From positions 1-43,683 of the forward strand of contig JAYVTG010000105.1 in the NCBI GenBank assembly GCA_043774625.1: DNA of 43,683 nucleotides. Reading direction: 5' to 3'. A program made the position numbers and the translations under genes. Positions within the stretch are counted from its first letter, which is position 1, and every line of letters starts with the position of its first letter. Of this stretch, positions 22,294 through 30,052 are shown piece after piece. Below the pieces are notes generated by a model, which ran no database searches, was not told the DNA's origin, and saw nothing but the letters and a program-made list of their open reading frames with translations. Source of the stretch: JAAFIP01 sp043774625 (GTDB lineage: Bacteria > Pseudomonadota > Gammaproteobacteria > Burkholderiales > Burkholderiaceae_C).

Positions 22294-22371
22294 GTAGACT
22301 CGCTTAAAAACCTTGGCAGACTAGGCTGATGCTCAGAGTCTGTTTTTATGAGACCACTACACACGAAGCGA

Positions 22372-22794
22372 TCAAGCCAGCGGAGTGGCGCGAAATGAAA
22401 AAGGGTTGTAGGTTTTGATACCCAGTGCTTTGAAATCTGCCAAGTTGCGTGTTGCGATTGTCAGGCCATGCACGTGCGCAGTCGCCGCGATCATGGCATC
22501 TTCAACCAAGGTATCTGACTTTTTATGCATCAAGCGCGCCCATTGTCTGCACACGGCAGCATCGAGTGGAAGGATGTTGTATGCAGCGGCAACTTGCTCT
22601 AGCCAAGATTCAATGTCTTTGGCTTTAGGTGCGTTTTGTTCGCGCGTCAACTCGATGCCTGATTGAATTTCGCCTAGAGACATCGCTGATAAGTTCAATT
22701 GCGCATCATCAAGCGACCGCACCCAGGCCAACACGCCACCATGCGGTTTGGCTTTACGCAGCTCAGAGACGACATTCGTGTCAAGCAAATACAT
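22372..22794 (-). CDS. VapC/FitB-type PIN-domain toxin
   Basis: A 140-residue PIN-domain ribonuclease. The acidic catalytic residues are present: D5 in MYLLDTNVVSEL, E in SLGEIQSGIE (about 42), D in VEDAMIAATA (about 98) and the ATRNLADF segment, whose D follows at about 117. It follows the antitoxin gene by 16 bp. Expected to cleave RNA, often initiator tRNA or rRNA in this family, when released from its antitoxin. Confidence 0.92.
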   Translation of the reverse strand: MYLLDTNVVSELRKAKPHGGVLAWVRSLDDAQLNLSAMSLGEIQSGIELTREQNAPKAKDIESWLEQVAAAYNILPLDAAVCRQWARLMHKKSDTLVEDAMIAATAHVHGLTIATRNLADFKALGIKTYNPFSFRATPLA

Positions 22795-22810
22795 CGGTCA
22801 CCACGCCCGC

Positions 22811-23065
22811 TTAAAACGATTGCGTTTTGCGGCGCTTGGATGCGCCGCGCGCTGGCGCGAGTGCTTCGCTTTGCGCATGCTCGGCCAACAGCAGCGCTTT
22901 CAGCGTTGGCTTAGCCGCGCTTTGCAAGCGCAGCCACTCGCCAATCGGCACGAGTACAGCCGCCTGCTCACCCCGGCGCGTGACCAGTTGGGGCCCTTGC
23001 GCAAGGCAAGCGCTTAAAAATTCGCTGAAGCGTGCTTTTGCGTCTTGTACAGGCCAAACATGCAT
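22811..23065 (-). CDS. Phd/YefM-family antitoxin
   Basis: An 84-residue antitoxin. The N-terminal MHVWPVQDAKARFSEFLSACLAQGPQLVTRRGEQAAVLVPIGEW is the Phd/YefM DNA-binding fold; the C-terminal basic, disordered tail GASKRRKTQSF would wrap around the PIN toxin. Start ATG at 23065 gives the canonical N-terminus. It is cotranscribed with the following PIN toxin; no operator could be assigned. Confidence 0.9.
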   Translation of the reverse strand: MHVWPVQDAKARFSEFLSACLAQGPQLVTRRGEQAAVLVPIGEWLRLQSAAKPTLKALLLAEHAQSEALAPARGASKRRKTQSF

Positions 23066-23154
23066 GATCGTCTTTCAAACCAGTTAGATGACTAGTTTAA
23101 CACGGGAGTCAGGGTCAGATCGAACGCGCATAAAATTCTGCAAGGCACAAACCC

Positions 23155-23160
23155 TATAAT
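23155..23160 (+). promoter_or_regulatory. -10 element of the SRP RNA gene
   Basis: A perfect TATAAT hexamer 7 bp upstream of the predicted RNA start. A matching -35 box is not obvious (AAAATT lies at the right distance). Confidence 0.6.
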
Positions 23161-23166
23161 CACAAC

Positions 23167-23264
23167 CGACGGGTCTTCCCGCATGCTGAAACGGCCAACC
23201 GGGTCAGGTGGGGAACCAAGCAGCCCTCACTGTGGAGTCAGTGCCGGGGCCAAGGCTGGTCATG
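23167..23264 (+). ncRNA. ffs: 4.5S signal recognition particle RNA
   Basis: The SRP helix-8 domain is read at 23201-23226: GGGTCAGG, TGGGGAACCA, AGCAGCCC. Compared with E. coli (CAGG-TCCGGAAGGA-AGCAG) the closing pairs are changed compensatorily from TCC/GGA to TGG/CCA while the GGAA tetraloop and the asymmetric-loop bases CAGG and AGCAG are kept. The 5' part GGGTCTTCCCGCATGCTG and 3' part CAGTGCCGGGGCCAAGGCTGG correspond to the outer helix segments of small bacterial SRP RNA. It binds Ffh for cotranslational membrane targeting. Ends are estimated. Confidence 0.88.
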
Positions 23265-23271
23265 TTTTCTT

Positions 23272-24352
23272 ATGCTTCCCGAACAAGCTCACGTGCAAAC
23301 TCTTTAAGAGGCGATTGCTTATGCACAGGCGCATGAAGTCAATTGGCCACGCAACCCCATCGACGCGCCTGAACGCTGGGGTGTACACCATACCGACCCT
23401 GCTCCCTATAACCGTTTGTTCCGCCCCGTGTATGCGCGTGGCGGAGTATCAGGCGTGGTGTGGCAGCATGGGCAAGAGCTGGCCGCTTGGGGCGAGCCTG
23501 ATCGTGCTGACCTCACTTTCAGCGTGGCAAAAACTTTTCTGGCCTTGTTGGTGTGCGTCGCGCTTGACAAAGGCTTGATTACCAATGCCGATGAAGCGGT
23601 AGGCCAGCGCGTCTGTGGCATCGGCTTTGACGATGCACACAACGCACAAGTCACGTGGGCGCAACTCTTGGGGCAAACCAGCGAGTGGCGTGGTAGCTGC
23701 CTTGGCCTGCCCGATCAAGCCGAGCACTACCGCCGCGTCGCACACGACCCCAACCCGCCCTCGTACCCCAAAGGCTCACTGCGCCCCGCCGCGCAGCCCG
23801 GCACGTGCTGGGAATACAACGATGTGCGGATCAACCAGCTCTCGCTGGCGCTGCTGCACCTGTTTGGCCGCGCCCTGCCCGATGTACTGACCAAGGCCAT
23901 CATGCAGCCCCTGGGCGCGAGTCAGAGTTGGAATTGGCGTGGCTATGACGAGGCCTGGGTCACGATCCAAGGGCAGCGCGTGCAATCCGTGCCCGGTGGC
24001 TCGCATTGGGGTGCGGGGCTGCCCATCAGCGCCCGCGACTTGGCTCTTGTAGGCCAATTGCTGCTGGATAACGGTACGCATCAAAGCCGCCAGCTCTTGA
24101 GCAGCGCCTGGGTGAAGTCCCTCTCCCAGCCCAACCCCATCGCCCCGTTCTATGGCCGCCTGACTTGGCTCAATGGCGACGGCAAACTGCTAAGCGCCGC
24201 CTCGCGCAGCAGTTACTGCAATGGTGGGGGCAGGCGGCCACTATGTGTGGATCGATCCGGCGCTGGGCAGCGTCGTCGTTGTTCGATGGATCGAGAGCGA
24301 GCATGTGGGTGAATTTGCACGCTTGGTGGTGCAAGCGCTACAAAACGATTAA
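23272..24352 (+). pseudogene. Beta-lactamase-family serine hydrolase, broken by a nonsense codon and a frameshift
   Basis: A serine hydrolase of the beta-lactamase / penicillin-binding-protein-like family, with the SxxK nucleophile motif in DLTFSVAKTFLALLV, a YxN motif in CWEYNDVRINQLSL and a late G-rich HYVWIDPAL block. From the natural ATG at 23272 the frame reads MLPEQAHVQTL, then a TAA at codon 12, then EAIAYAQAHEVNWPRNPID and the rest of the protein. Near 24219 one extra base shifts the frame: the proper continuation MVGAGGHYVWIDPALGSVVVVRWIESEH resumes in another frame and ends at 24352. An uninterrupted 298-codon frame from 23416 is therefore not the native gene. Either lesion could be a sequencing error, but two independent ones suggest decay. 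Confidence 0.78.
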
Positions 24353-24579
24353 CTTTCCTACACTCCCAATACATCTGTTGTCGTATAAAGCCCTTGTCGC
24401 ACCAAGACATCGTCAACCTGTATCCAGCCGGGCGTATTCAGCGCCGCGTGCGCTACCGAGGAAACAAAGCCGAGTGGCAGCGCCACCCAAACATTCAAAA
24501 AACGCTGTATCGCTCTTGAGCCAATCAGGTTGAAAACGATGCACTTTGTGATTCAATCCGCGTGTCAAATACGGCCATT

Positions 24580-24622
24580 GCCAGCGTAGATACTGCGTAA
24601 GCAGCTACTAAAAATATAGCAA
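24580..24622 (+). repeat. Dispersed 44-bp element, copy 7
   Basis: GCCAGCGTAGATACTGCGT, AAGCAGCTACTAAA, then AATATAGCAA, ending at the base before the stop codon of the DUF2855 gene. Preceded by TCAAATACGGCCATT, shared with copy 12, so the element may reach about 60 bp. The rest of the 270-bp gap 24353-24622 shows no convincing gene. Confidence 0.92.
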
Positions 24623-25717
24623 CTACGCACCATGCAGCGACAACATATGCCCATCACGCGGGTCGCCCTGCCCGGCCAGCACATGGCTGTAAGCGCTTTG
24701 CACGCTCTGCGCACCGTGGTGGTGTTGCACCTTGATCCACGGCGGCTGGGCCTGAGAGGCTTTTTTGCAAAAACCGTTCCAGGCCATCACCATCATTTTG
24801 CCGAATTCGGCAGGGCCCATTTCTGTCTGGCGCTTTTTGACCTGCGAAGGTGCAAAAAACAAAATGGGTGCGGGGCCAGGCAGGCCTTTACCTCCGCCCA
24901 GTTGCTGTACATGCGTGCCGCCAATGGAGCAGCTATAGGCCAGCTTGGCAAAGCGGGTGTGGATGGTTTTGCGCAGCGCGGCATTGCCCGCAAAGTCTAC
25001 ATACACGCAGGCGGCGTCGGCCTTGATCTGGTCTAACTCGTCGTAGGAGAGCACCCGGTGGTAGCAACCCAGGCTTTCGCAAAACGCGCGGTTGCGTTCA
25101 GACGTGAGGCCCACTATTTCGATGCCCTGGCGCTTGAACAACTCATGCGCTGTACCGTAGGCGGTTTTGCTGGACGCGCTGGACAAAACAAGAACATTGG
25201 CGCCAAAAAATGCGTTGTCAGCAAGAAAATCGTCAATCAAAAACGAGGTGATAAACAGGGGGCGCAGCAGGGCTTGCAGGTCTTCGGTGTGGGCGCGGTA
25301 AAACGGGTCGCTGCTGGTGCGCGAGTACGTGTTGTACAGCGGGTGCAGTTCGCGGCGGTGGGGCGCGCTGTCCATAAAACCCTTGTCGCTGAGTTTGTCG
25401 GGCAACAACACCGCATGCGACGCCATGGGCCAGTAACCGTACAAGCGCTCGCCCACTGCCACACCCGCATGCGCGCTTTGCACCACGGCGCCAAAGCCCC
25501 ATACCGGAATGGTGCCCCAGTCGTCTTGCCCGGTGGGGAAAAACTGCCAGTAATTCATCAAGTCACCAAACGCGGCGTAGGTGATGTTGTTGGACGTCAA
25601 GGCAAACTTTTCTACCCGAACGCGAACCTGGCCGTCGGCCAGCGGTGCGTCTTCTGTGGTAGCAAGTTGCGTAGTAGAGAGGGTATCTTTGCGAACGAGA
25701 AGGGTCGTATTGCTCAT
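24623..25717 (-). CDS. DUF2855 protein (medium-chain dehydrogenase-like)
   Basis: A 364-residue protein of the DUF2855 family, a divergent relative of zinc-independent medium-chain dehydrogenases. It has the GroES-like N-terminal part (LADGQVRVRVEKFALTSNNITYAAFGDLMNYWQFFP, GWGAVVQS-like VWGFGAVVQS) and a degenerate Rossmann region VLVLSSASSKTAYGTAHELFKRQGIEIVGLTS, but ends unlike the alcohol dehydrogenases. Function is unknown. An ATG four codons upstream at 25729 is an equally possible start; no ribosome-binding site decides. Its stop codon abuts copy 7 of the dispersed element. Confidence 0.85.
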   Translation of the reverse strand: MSNTTLLVRKDTLSTTQLATTEDAPLADGQVRVRVEKFALTSNNITYAAFGDLMNYWQFFPTGQDDWGTIPVWGFGAVVQSAHAGVAVGERLYGYWPMASHAVLLPDKLSDKGFMDSAPHRRELHPLYNTYSRTSSDPFYRAHTEDLQALLRPLFITSFLIDDFLADNAFFGANVLVLSSASSKTAYGTAHELFKRQGIEIVGLTSERNRAFCESLGCYHRVLSYDELDQIKADAACVYVDFAGNAALRKTIHTRFAKLAYSCSIGGTHVQQLGGGKGLPGPAPILFFAPSQVKKRQTEMGPAEFGKMMVMAWNGFCKKASQAQPPWIKVQHHHGAQSVQSAYSHVLAGQGDPRDGHMLSLHGA

Positions 25718-25822
25718 GGCTGCAACCATAACCCAAACCCGTGCAGCCTGGTAGCGCCTGCGAGACTAATTTTGGCGGGTTGCGATGGCGAATTGCAAAC
25801 CGCCACGCAAGCGCAGAACTAA

Positions 25823-26395
25823 TTAAAACCCGTTTACCGAGACTTTGACTGGCAGGCCCCGCTCAACCAGGGTATTGGACCGCAGCGCTGCCCCCGCCAT
25901 GCGCGGTGTTGTCACCACAGGTTGTAAAGACACGAAGTACTGGGGCACGGGTTTGAGCGTATGCGCTTGGGTGCCCAGCGCATAACCGCGCATCTGCCAT
26001 TCGGTAGTGCCGCCCACCAGCCACAGCACACGCCCCGTGGCATAGGTTTGCAGGGTGTGCCACAAGGCGTGAGCGCGCGGGTCACCCGCTTCGCCAACAA
26101 CCAATACGGTGCGTGAGGCGTCTATGCCTGCGCCAGACAGGCTACAGGCAAGTTCTGCGGCTGGCATGGGTGCAACAAGGTCAGGCAAGTTCATGGCACC
26201 GGCCATGTGGCCCGCAGCAAACTGGTCGGCGCTGCGCACGTCTACCACGCTGGCACCTTGCGCCAGGGCTTGCGCGGCTGCGTCGGCAGACACAGGTTCG
26301 TGCACGGCAGCGTTTGCAATGGAGCAGGCCGATACAACTACAAATAGCAAACCAGTGGCATAACGCGATGGCAGGGCAAAAAAGTTCAAGCGCAT
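25823..26395 (-). CDS. Exported rhodanese-like protein lacking the catalytic cysteine
   Basis: A 190-residue protein with a signal peptide (MRLNFFALPSRYATGLLFVVVSACSIANA) and a rhodanese domain: SVVDVRSADQFAAGHMAGAMNLP and the C-terminal VLWLVGGTTEWQMRGYAL. At the active-site loop, where Cys-x-x-Gly-x-Arg is expected, the sequence reads VVGEAGDPRAHALW, so the sulfur-accepting cysteine is replaced by glycine. It is probably a non-catalytic periplasmic binding or regulatory rhodanese. The ATG at 26395 is chosen because it begins the signal peptide; the frame extends to 26452. Confidence 0.85.
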   Translation of the reverse strand: MRLNFFALPSRYATGLLFVVVSACSIANAAVHEPVSADAAAQALAQGASVVDVRSADQFAAGHMAGAMNLPDLVAPMPAAELACSLSGAGIDASRTVLVVGEAGDPRAHALWHTLQTYATGRVLWLVGGTTEWQMRGYALGTQAHTLKPVPQYFVSLQPVVTTPRMAGAALRSNTLVERGLPVKVSVNGF

Positions 26396-26636
26396 GGAAA
26401 ACCTTTGATCAAACAGACATCCAATGTAGCCAGAGGCTAAAAATGCGTCCAATACAAAGAAGTCAGCAGCTCATGCATTTTGGCTATATCAGCCCAAGTG
26501 CTTGAAAAAGCAGCGTTTTTTCTGTTTCAAAAACGGTTATCAGTGTTTACAGCTACGTAATTTCCGCCATTGCAGGGGCTTATCCCGGCGCTACGATAAC
26601 CTTATCTTTTTTTTATCTTGCATAAGGGAATCTACC

Positions 26637-27638
26637 ATGTTCTTCAAACCTTTGGCCATTGCGTTGGCTACCACTACCTTGGCACTGGCCGCTGTAGGCA
26701 CTGCCAGCGCGCAAGACTACCCGTCCAAAGACAAACCCATCACCTTCGTGGTGCCTTTTGCCGCAGGCGGCCCCACAGACCGTGTGGCGCGCGATTTGGC
26801 TGCTGCCATGACCAAGGCCATGGGCGGTGCCAGCATTGTGGTGGACAACGCTGCTGGCGGCCCTGGCGGCCTGATTGGTGCCAACAAAGTGGCCAAGGCC
26901 ACCCCCGACGGCTACACCCTGCTGGTGCACCACATTGCCATGGGCGTGTTTCCCAGTTTCGTGAAAAACCTGCCCTTTAAGGTCGAGAGCGATTTTGAAT
27001 ATCTGGGCATGATCAACGAAGTGCCGATGACCCTGGTAGGCAAACCACAATTGCCAGCCAACAACTACAAAGAACTGGCCGTGTGGATTGCCGCCAACAA
27101 AGACAAGGTGAACATTGCCAACGCGGGCCAGGCATCGGCATCGCACCTGTGCGGCATGCTGTTTCAGTCGGCCATCAAGGTAGACATGACCACCGTGCCC
27201 TACAAAGGCACGGGCCCGGCCATGACCGATTTGATCGGTGGGCAAACCGATTTGATGTGCGACCAGACCACCAATACCTCGTCGCAAATTGAAGCCAAAA
27301 AGATCAAGGTGTTTGGTGTAACCACCGCCAAGCGCCTGACCACACCAGTGCTGAAAGACGTGCCTACGCTGCAAGAAGCGGGGTTGAAGGACTTTCAGGT
27401 GGGCATTTGGCACGGTTTGTATGCACCCAAGAGCACGCCACCTGCAGTGTTGAAGAAGCTCAATGACGCATTGAAAGTCGCCTTGCTCGACGCAGAATTC
27501 ATCAAGAAGCAAGAAGGCCTGGGAGCAGTCATCATCAACGACAGCCGTAACAACCCGGTTGAGCACAAGAAATATGTGGCTTCAGAAATTGCCAAGTGGA
27601 GCCCGATCATCAAGGCTGCGGGCGTTTTTGCGGATTGA
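26637..27638 (+). CDS. Bug/TctC-family periplasmic solute-binding protein
   Basis: A 333-residue tripartite-tricarboxylate-type binding protein. After the signal peptide (MFFKPLAIALATTTLALAAVGTASA) the mature part begins QDYPSKDKPITFVVPFAAGGPTDRVARDLA, the Bug signature, with VVDNAAGGPGGLIGANKVAKATPDGYTLLVHH and the C-terminal EIAKWSPIIKAAGV. Bug proteins bind carboxylates and related small acids in the periplasm. The ATG has an AAGGGA ribosome-binding site 8 bp upstream. No TctA/TctB membrane partners are in the window, as usual for orphan Bug proteins in this group. A terminator follows. Confidence 0.93.
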   Translation: MFFKPLAIALATTTLALAAVGTASAQDYPSKDKPITFVVPFAAGGPTDRVARDLAAAMTKAMGGASIVVDNAAGGPGGLIGANKVAKATPDGYTLLVHHIAMGVFPSFVKNLPFKVESDFEYLGMINEVPMTLVGKPQLPANNYKELAVWIAANKDKVNIANAGQASASHLCGMLFQSAIKVDMTTVPYKGTGPAMTDLIGGQTDLMCDQTTNTSSQIEAKKIKVFGVTTAKRLTTPVLKDVPTLQEAGLKDFQVGIWHGLYAPKSTPPAVLKKLNDALKVALLDAEFIKKQEGLGAVIINDSRNNPVEHKKYVASEIAKWSPIIKAAGVFAD

Positions 27639-27661
27639 TCTAACGCACAGTACTGTATTTG

Positions 27662-27689
27662 AAAATGGCAGCCTTGGCTGCCATTTTTA
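27662..27689 (+). terminator. Rho-independent terminator
   Basis: AAAATGGCAGCC, then TT, then GGCTGCCATTTTT: a 12-bp stem with T-tail 23 bp after the stop of the first Bug gene. Being A-rich on the other side, it could also work in the opposite direction. Confidence 0.85.
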
Positions 27690-27758
27690 TGGGACGCAAA
27701 AATTACCACCCAGCGCTATGATGGTGTTACCAACACACCATAACTGACCGGAGACAAT

Positions 27759-28772
27759 ATGTTCAATCGCCGAAATGTCTTTATATATATTGCGCAAGCC
27801 GCTACTTTATTTGTAGCAATAGGGGTAACCTCAACTGCATTTTCGCAGCCTGCCTGGCCCAGCAAAGCCGTGCGTATTGTGGTGCCCTTTGCACCGGGTG
27901 GCACCACCGATATTTTGGCGCGTGCCATTGCACCAGAACTGTCCAAAGCTTTTGGCCAATCCTTCATCGTAGAAAACCGCGCTGGCGCTGGTGGCAACGT
28001 GGGCGCAGACGCAGTGGCCAAGTCGCCTGCTGACGGCTATACATTGCTGATGGGCACCGTAGGCACACATGGTATCAACAAGTCGCTGTACCCTAGCCTG
28101 CCCTACAACCCGGTGAAAGACTTTGCGCCCATCACCCTGGTGGCGGGTGTACCCAACGTGATGGTCATGAACGCCGACAGGGCGCAAAAGCTCTCTATCA
28201 ATACGGTGGCTGACTTTACCCGTTATGCCCGCGCCAACCCCGGCAAGCTGAACATGGCGTCCAGCGGCAACGGCACATCTATCCACCTGGCGGGGGAGTT
28301 GTATAAAAGCATGACGGGTACGTACCTGGTGCACTTTCCTTATCGGGGCTCCAGCCCGGCGCTGGTCGATTTGATAGGTGGCAGCATGGATGTGATGTTT
28401 GACAACCTGCCCCGCGCGCTGCCGCACATCAAGAGTGGGCGACTGAAGGCGCTGGCTGTAACCAGTGCACAGCGCTCGTCTGCCCTGCCTGAACTGCCCA
28501 CACTGGAGCAAGCGGATGGGGTGGCACTAAAGGGCTATGACGCCAGTTCGTGGTTTGGTTTGCTGGCCCCGGCAGGCACATCGCCAGACATTGTGAACCG
28601 CATTCAACAAGAGGTAGCCAAGTCGTTTGGCAAGCCAGCGATCAAGGAAAAGCTGCAAGCGCAAGGTGCTATTCCCAGTGGCAACACGCCCGCAGAGTTT
28701 GCCCAATTTATCGACGCAGAAATCACCAAGTGGGCTGCTGTGGTCAAGACTTCGGGTGCCAAGGTAGACTAA
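27759..28772 (+). CDS. Bug/TctC-family solute-binding protein with repeat-derived signal peptide
   Basis: A 337-residue Bug protein: mature part starts QPAWPSKAVRIVVPFAPGGTTDILARAIAPELSKAFG, followed by VENRAGAGGNVGADAVAKSPADGYTLLMG and the C-terminal EITKWAAVVKTSGAKVD. Bug proteins bind organic acids in the periplasm. The ATG at 27759 has GGAGA upstream. The signal peptide MFNRRNVFIYIAQAATLFVAIGVTSTAFS has its hydrophobic core (IAQAATLFVAI) encoded by copy 8 of the dispersed element. The DUF1840 gene follows convergently 11 bp downstream. Confidence 0.93.
   Translation: MFNRRNVFIYIAQAATLFVAIGVTSTAFSQPAWPSKAVRIVVPFAPGGTTDILARAIAPELSKAFGQSFIVENRAGAGGNVGADAVAKSPADGYTLLMGTVGTHGINKSLYPSLPYNPVKDFAPITLVAGVPNVMVMNADRAQKLSINTVADFTRYARANPGKLNMASSGNGTSIHLAGELYKSMTGTYLVHFPYRGSSPALVDLIGGSMDVMFDNLPRALPHIKSGRLKALAVTSAQRSSALPELPTLEQADGVALKGYDASSWFGLLAPAGTSPDIVNRIQQEVAKSFGKPAIKEKLQAQGAIPSGNTPAEFAQFIDAEITKWAAVVKTSGAKVD
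27769..27820 (+). repeat. Dispersed 44-bp element, copy 8 (in Bug signal peptide)
   Basis: Degenerate first half (GCCGAAATGTC) but clear core ATTGCGCAAGCCGCTACT and closing TTTGTAGCAAT. Sense to the gene; frame kept. Confidence 0.65.
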
Positions 28773-28783
28773 ACGCCCCAGGT

Positions 28784-29107
28784 TTAAACACCCCAGGTGA
28801 CGGCGGCCTTGTCGCGCTGGCAGCGCTGCAACATGTCAACAAAGGGCCAGGCACGTTTGCGCAGGTTGATGGCGTCAAAGCTGGGGGGTACCTCGCCACG
28901 TGCTTTAGCCTGGGCAATAGCTTCTTGCTGCGCGGCTTCTTCGCTGGTAACGGCTGCTTGCAACGCTGCAATGGCGCTGGCCATTTCTTCGGACAAGATG
29001 ATGCCTTGGGCACCCGCGTCTTTGCCGACAATCTGTAGCACACGCTGACCATTGGCTTGCAGCATGATCAGATCGCCAGCAGCGGCAGACTTGAATTTGT
29101 ACAACAT
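28784..29107 (-). CDS. DUF1840 protein
   Basis: A 107-residue protein of the DUF1840 family, typical of Burkholderiales: MLYKFKSAAAGDLIMLQANGQRVLQIVGKD...GIILSEEMASAIAALQAAV and C-terminal RAWPFVDMLQRCQRDKAAVTWGV. No signal peptide or membrane helix. Function unknown. It follows the upstream unknown gene by 2 bp, so they are likely cotranscribed, and converges with the Bug gene. Confidence 0.88.
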   Translation of the reverse strand: MLYKFKSAAAGDLIMLQANGQRVLQIVGKDAGAQGIILSEEMASAIAALQAAVTSEEAAQQEAIAQAKARGEVPPSFDAINLRKRAWPFVDMLQRCQRDKAAVTWGV

Positions 29108-29109
29108 GG

Positions 29110-29853
29110 TCAGTGCCCGTGCGTGGCCACATCCACCTTGGCTTTGGCCGGGAGGTCACCAGCTAACGACAGGGTAGACACAAAGCCACTAAGCTGGGCA
29201 GCGTGGGTCGATTCAAAATGCTCCGACAGTGAATCTGCACTGTCTGCTGTTGCAGGCATAGTGGAACGGTTTGCCCCCGGTAAGGTATCCACATTCTCCT
29301 GCACTGGGGACTTCTTGTCACCAAAAGTCATCGCTGCTGGCAAGGCATTATGGTGTTGCATATACATTACGCGATTGATGCGGTCACGGACTTCAGCACG
29401 CTGTTTGATAGCCTCAGTAGCCCAGGCATCCGGCTCGGGCATGTCGTCGTAAGGGCAGCCCGCGTCGGGGGCTATACGCCATAACACCGAGCGCACGGCA
29501 CGGCCCACTTTCACGTCTTCTTTGCTGATGGTTTTAATCACGGCCCGCTCAAAAGCGTGGCTGTGTGCCATCAGATATTCGTCCCAATGGTGCATCAGCA
29601 CTTGCAATTGGAAGAAAGCTTTTTCGTCGTCGGCAATGGTCACCACTTCAAACGACAGCCAGTCCAGGGGAATGCCATAGGTATGGGCAGTCAGCTTGGC
29701 AGCGCTGTGTACCAGCTCGCGGGCTACACGCGGGTCAGCAGATGCCAGCAAGATGGGTACTGGGTGCTCTTGCATGTCATGAAAACCTGTGTTGGGCGAG
29801 GGCACCTCGGGCTCGTCAGCGGTTTTGTTCAAGAGTTTGGATATCCAGCCCAT
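29110..29853 (-). CDS. Conserved hypothetical protein
   Basis: A 247-residue soluble protein, not recognised. The first 170 residues look folded, with alternating helices (PRVARELVHSAAKLTAHTYGIPLDWLSFEVVTI, FFQLQVLMHHWDEYLMAHSHAFERAVIKTI); the last 70 are low in hydrophobic residues and probably disordered. The ATG at 29853 lies 6 bp after AAAGG, whereas the ATG at 29859 directly abuts it, so the former is preferred. It shares the divergent intergenic region 29854-30052 with the aromatic-degradation operon and is probably cotranscribed with the DUF1840 gene. Confidence 0.75.
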   Translation of the reverse strand: MGWISKLLNKTADEPEVPSPNTGFHDMQEHPVPILLASADPRVARELVHSAAKLTAHTYGIPLDWLSFEVVTIADDEKAFFQLQVLMHHWDEYLMAHSHAFERAVIKTISKEDVKVGRAVRSVLWRIAPDAGCPYDDMPEPDAWATEAIKQRAEVRDRINRVMYMQHHNALPAAMTFGDKKSPVQENVDTLPGANRSTMPATADSADSLSEHFESTHAAQLSGFVSTLSLAGDLPAKAKVDVATHGH

Positions 29854-30007
29854 GCGCATCCTTTAGTTAAGGCAAGAGTTAATCATACGAAGTATGGGCG
29901 ATTGTAGGGGTTATTGCCAGTTATATCGTCTCTACGACACTGGTTTGTCAGAGCCAATCACCGGGTTAGTTTGTCATTAATTTGACTTTTGAATTATTTA
30001 GACTTAA

Positions 30008-30020
30008 AGTATTTAATACT
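30008..30020. promoter_or_regulatory. Palindromic operator upstream of the aromatic operon
   Basis: AGTATTTAATACT is a perfect 6-1-6 inverted repeat 33 bp upstream of the first start codon of the aromatic operon, in an AT-rich promoter region. It is a good candidate site for the MarR regulator encoded at 32490-32975. The rest of 29854-30007 shows a minor inverted repeat CATAC-GAA-GTATG at 29884-29896. Confidence 0.55.
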
Positions 30021-30052
30021 GTTTTGAACTGGGCTTGCGTCCGTTGGCTTGT

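Noticed and set aside
23416..24312. 298-codon frame as a complete serine hydrolase
   Set aside because: Homologous sequence extends upstream through a stop codon and downstream in another frame, so the gene is broken.
24353..24519. Open frame reading QDIVNLYPAGRIQRRVRYRG after the broken hydrolase
   Set aside because: It looks somewhat protein-like but has no start, no recognisable family and several rare stretches upstream; not enough to call a gene fragment.
26613..27566. 317-codon minus-strand frame opposite the first Bug gene
   Set aside because: Shadow of a high-GC coding gene; His/Gln/Gly-rich and without domain features. The plus-strand Bug protein is certain.
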